A stretch of DNA of 7,195 nt from an uncultured Streptococcus sp. (GTDB lineage: Bacteria; Bacillota; Bacilli; Lactobacillales; Streptococcaceae): contig CAKPVT010000055.1 of assembly GCA_934196125.1 (NCBI GenBank), positions 1 to 7,195 of the forward strand. Reading direction: 5' to 3'. Both the position numbers and the translations under genes were made by a program. Under the pieces are notes generated by a model. That model ran no database searches. It was not told where the DNA came from and worked only from the letters and a program-made list of their open reading frames with translations. Below, in pieces: positions 4,582-7,195 of this stretch. Every line of letters begins with the position of its first letter. Position 1 is the stretch's first letter.

Positions 4582-6973
4582 ATATAATTTCAGAATTTAA
4601 TAATTTGTCCAAAAGCATTATTGCTTTTGCATTTTTATTTCCCTTACATTCATCTATCATCGTCTTTACTGGTGACAATAGAGGATTACCTTCAATATCT
4701 TCTTTTGCTTTAGACAAATCTTTTGTAACTATGATATCTGAAAGCATATTAAGAAAGGCAATACTGTCAGAAGCTAATAGTTTACTATCGTGGTCTTGCA
4801 CTTCAGCTTTCAGTGCATCTTCTTCTTTCGGTATTTCTTGGAGGTTTTTCTGAAGACTAATTTGGTTATATTGATTTCTTAGATAACAAGTATATAAGCT
4901 ATCCATCATATGGCTTATATTATCGGATAACACCAACTTTTCTTCTATCATAAAATTAATAAGTTTCTTTACTTTATCTGACAATTTTATGCTGTTCTGT
5001 TTTTGTTTGCTCTTTGGTGCATCCACATGCTCTTTGAAATATAGATTTAAAAACAAAAAGGCAGGAAAACTATCTTCAAATTTATTGTTCCAATTTACGA
5101 GCGAAATTAGACTTTGAGTTATTTGATTGGTTATGGTGTTTGGTAATACAAGACCTTCTTTCAGTTCTTGATCCAACAAATCCTTGTTCGTTGAAATATA
5201 GTCATCTGTAATTTTTATAAGGAAAAGTTTTTCCATACGCTCCGTAATGGAAACATCCTCATTATCTATTGTTGTACAAAGTTGAAAAGAGGAATCCTTA
5301 TATTTGATAAAAATGTTTTCTTCGCAATAGTTGCCTAATTGGTATTTATCAAACACCCAAGATATTAAATTTTCAAATAATCTTTTATCCAATTTGTTGT
5401 AACCTATATGAATGGTTAGTTTATTGAGATAGTAGAGGTAAAATCTGCACCAATTTCCAATGAAATCATGTTCATTTTCTCCAGAGCGCATAGCTCTTAC
5501 CCATATTTTACCATTATTTTCCGTATTTACAGTAATATATTGTGGTACTATCGTGGCTCTATCGATGTATTTGTCAACCCATGCATGAATTTTTAGAAAA
5601 TCTTGTTGGCGAGGTGCTTTACTATATAAAGTTAGCACATTCTTAATAGAAGAAAATGTATGACCGTATTTCAATCTCTCGTTGTCCAAGACGATGAAAT
5701 CTCTGTTCATTTTATCTATCATCACACATTGAAGATAAATTAAACTGGTAAGTTCTTCCTCTAAATTGCCTTGACATTGAGCGATATATTTTTTCTGCAT
5801 AGCATAATAATAATCTTCATATTCAAACTTGGAAGGCAAAAGTTCTTGCTCTCTTAGTTTATGGACTGTAGAAACGAAAATGGCACCTTTCTTTTCAACA
5901 AGATCTTCAGATAGCATGTTATTTATAATAGAATATGCTTCTGCTGCGTTTTTTGTTCCTATGACTTGTTCTAATGTATTATGTTTCACAGAAAAAGAGA
6001 ATTCTGTCATTCCAAATATTTTATTTAAAGCATCATCTAGAATATTTCTCTTTTCCAAAAAGGCAAGAATCGAGCATATATAATTATACCAGATACATAG
6101 TACTCTATAATATGCATTATCTTTTCCTCTGTCATCATATAGGGTGGAAATATCATTTTTTACAAGATTCCATATTTTCTGGCATTCGATATTTCTCCAC
6201 TCAATTGTACCATCTAAATCTTCTTGCGAAATATCATAAGCTGTTATAGAAGATATAGTTAAACGATTACCTCGTATATAGAAACGTATTTTTCTTAATT
6301 CACCAGTTGATCCTATATTCCAACCAAACTCAAAACAGCCTCGTCCATCTTGATCTATCTCAATTGCCGTTATTTTATATGTTTTCTTCGTCCTGTTATA
6401 CAATTCGGCATAGAAATTACTGATATCTTGTGGTGAGTTATATGGCAGTTCTATTTCCAATGCAGGAAACTCTATCTCAAAGGGTGCATATTCTTCACAA
6501 AAACATTCAGCTAATGATTTTACAAAATAATGACCATATACTCTTGGTTGGATACTTGCCTTTAAATTGTTTTCAAAGGATAAGGATGCTTCTGAGGCTT
6601 TAACACAGCATATTGGAATAATGTTGATATTATCATTATACGATTTTATAAGATTATAATAATAACTAAATGTGGAACCAAAATAGATAGCATCATCCAT
6701 CAATATAATGATCTTTATGCCAGACCATTTTATAAACGGAAGCGCAATCTCTGTAAATATGTACAACTTATCCCAAATAGACGACAACTGTGGTTTTACC
6801 ATATCCAGCAATCTTGGTGTCTTACGTGAAATCGCACATAAGAACACTTTGCCATTTGTCATTTCTTCTGGTTTGATATTGTTTACAATATTAATTAAGT
6901 TTGTACAAAATGCACCAATCACGTTGTCAAACGATTCATGTCCTTTGATATTTTTTCTCTTTGGATATTCCAT
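4562..6973 (-). CDS. PRTase-like domain protein, large multi-domain (first operon gene)
   Basis: The 803-aa product has a recognisable type I phosphoribosyltransferase-like N-terminus. A hydrophobic strand leads into DDAIYFGST (93-101; whole strand IKIIILMDDAIYFGSTF), which matches the spacing of the PRPP-binding loop (DDxxxxGxT). An upstream strand, VFLCAISRKTPRLLDMV (43-59), lies where the PPi loop is expected, with Arg50. A following strand, INIIPICCVKASEAS (116-130), fits the Rossmann-like order. Residues about 200-803 hold no motif I recognise. About 160-280 looks beta-rich, the rest mainly helical, with many Tyr and Asn residues and an acidic, Lys-rich C-terminal part (about 710-760). 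ATG 6973 is the first start after an in-frame TGA and directly follows leader copy B. The gene overlaps the ATPase by 20 bp. The protein may bind or modify a nucleotide or nucleic acid, but whether it is an active PRTase is open. Alternatively the domain could be a nucleotide-sensing fold without catalysis. Confidence 0.75.
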   Translation of the reverse strand: MEYPKRKNIKGHESFDNVIGAFCTNLINIVNNIKPEEMTNGKVFLCAISRKTPRLLDMVKPQLSSIWDKLYIFTEIALPFIKWSGIKIIILMDDAIYFGSTFSYYYNLIKSYNDNINIIPICCVKASEASLSFENNLKASIQPRVYGHYFVKSLAECFCEEYAPFEIEFPALEIELPYNSPQDISNFYAELYNRTKKTYKITAIEIDQDGRGCFEFGWNIGSTGELRKIRFYIRGNRLTISSITAYDISQEDLDGTIEWRNIECQKIWNLVKNDISTLYDDRGKDNAYYRVLCIWYNYICSILAFLEKRNILDDALNKIFGMTEFSFSVKHNTLEQVIGTKNAAEAYSIINNMLSEDLVEKKGAIFVSTVHKLREQELLPSKFEYEDYYYAMQKKYIAQCQGNLEEELTSLIYLQCVMIDKMNRDFIVLDNERLKYGHTFSSIKNVLTLYSKAPRQQDFLKIHAWVDKYIDRATIVPQYITVNTENNGKIWVRAMRSGENEHDFIGNWCRFYLYYLNKLTIHIGYNKLDKRLFENLISWVFDKYQLGNYCEENIFIKYKDSSFQLCTTIDNEDVSITERMEKLFLIKITDDYISTNKDLLDQELKEGLVLPNTITNQITQSLISLVNWNNKFEDSFPAFLFLNLYFKEHVDAPKSKQKQNSIKLSDKVKKLINFMIEEKLVLSDNISHMMDSLYTCYLRNQYNQISLQKNLQEIPKEEDALKAEVQDHDSKLLASDSIAFLNMLSDIIVTKDLSKAKEDIEGNPLLSPVKTMIDECKGNKNAKAIMLLDKLLNSEIIYELFDR

Positions 6974-7112
6974 AATCTCATATATCTTATAAAATGGGCA
7001 GAACCTCCAACCCCTAAAACAAACTCATTATAGGGTAGAGGAACATTTCCCAAAATTCATCACTCTTTCAGCCCCTCTCGACATCAGTCGAAGAGCATCT
7101 CGGCATTGCAGC
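6974..7112 (-). repeat. Leader repeat copy B, upstream of the PRTase-ATPase operon
   Basis: This is the partner of copy A (1375-1514), in the same orientation. The strong core is 7032-7112. It can fold TCGAC-ATCA-GTCGA (7078-7091), extended by CTC (7075-7077) with GAG (7093-7095) around one bulged A, and a CCCTA/TAGGG stem (7012-7016 with 7031-7035). The last bases before the ATG (TTTTATAAGATATATGAGATT on the complement, 21 bases ending at 6974) parallel copy A, including TATAAGA. The repeat starts inside the coding end of the MFS transporter and supplies its stop codon. Confidence 0.7.
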
Positions 7113-7195
7113 ATATGTTCCAATCACCCCATAACATACCAACGGTATGAGAAATGCAATCGCCATACTCCCCGTAGTATCCGCAATATACCCCA
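7068..7195 (-). CDS. C-terminal end of a sugar MFS transporter (FucP-like), partial
   Basis: The minus frame from 7193 reads GYIADTTGSMAIAFLIPLVC and then YGVIGTYA, which fits the last cytoplasmic loop (IAD-TGS) and final membrane helix (AFLIPLVCYGVI) of FucP/glucose-galactose-type MFS transporters common in Bacteroidales. These import sugars such as fucose, glucose or galactose with protons; the substrate cannot be told from this fragment. The last residues (AAMPRCSSTDVERG) are encoded by leader repeat B and are not typical of the family, so the native end may have been replaced by the repeat. The TGA stop is at 7070-7068. GC over 7111-7195 is about 46%, far above the operon that follows, so this is probably the edge of the resident chromosome. 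Only 41 codons are in the window. Confidence 0.7.
   Translation of the reverse strand, partial: GYIADTTGSMAIAFLIPLVCYGVIGTYAAMPRCSSTDVERG

Noticed and set aside
4524..4853. Plus-strand frame of 109 codons across the PRTase-ATPase junction
   Set aside because: It is antisense to the ends of two supported genes and has no domain or start context.
1608..6973. Retron, because PRTase-like domains occur with some retrons
   Set aside because: No reverse transcriptase motif (YADD) or msr-msd-like region is present in the window.
5829..6992. Plus-strand open frames opposite the PRTase-like gene
   Set aside because: Antisense shadows of AT-rich coding sequence with no recognisable motif.
6974..7067. 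Classical rho-independent terminator after the MFS transporter
   Set aside because: The CCCTA/TAGGG stem has only five pairs around a 14-base loop, and no T-run follows directly; treated as part of the leader repeat instead.

Overview
The window looks like an accessory region from an AT-rich Bacteroidales-type genome (Bacteroides/Prevotella relatives). The evidence is a PD-(D/E)XK_9 (DUF1703) nuclease of the kind expanded in that order, the tail of a FucP-like sugar MFS transporter, and start codons without Shine-Dalgarno sequences. The order call is inference; no rRNA or other marker gene is present. Every supported gene lies on the minus strand, so transcription reads from high to low coordinates.

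Layout in transcription order. (1) 7195-7068: the last 41 residues of a sugar MFS transporter. (2) 7112-6974: a structured leader repeat, copy B, that begins inside the transporter's 3' end and runs to the next start codon. (3) 6973-1608: a tightly packed three-gene operon. It encodes an 803-aa protein with a phosphoribosyltransferase (PRTase)-like N-terminus, a 636-aa SMC/RecF-like ABC ATPase (20-bp overlap), and a 353-aa protein with two membrane segments and a cytoplasmic helical tail (1-bp gap). (4) 1583-1461: a possible 40-codon ORF. (5) 1514-1375: leader repeat copy A, which runs to the start codon of (6) a 289-aa PD-(D/E)XK_9 nuclease-like protein without its usual ATPase half, 1374-505. 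(7) 504-224: a non-coding stretch with a three-unit imperfect repeat and several small inverted repeats. (8) 223-1: the start of a two-TM membrane protein cut by the window edge.

The main interest is the PRTase-like / ABC ATPase / two-TM membrane protein operon. Its gene packing and domain types resemble multi-gene anti-phage defence systems: an SMC-like ATPase that could sense or remodel nucleic acid, a nucleotide-handling enzyme, and a membrane component. I cannot match it to a named system from the sequence alone. The operon is AT-rich (sampled lines 22-30% GC, against about 46% in the transporter tail). It sits between two direct copies of the same ~140-bp leader, and the nuclease gene downstream carries the second copy. 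This suggests a cassette gained by transfer or recombination at a shared repeat, or a common regulatory leader on two accessory units.
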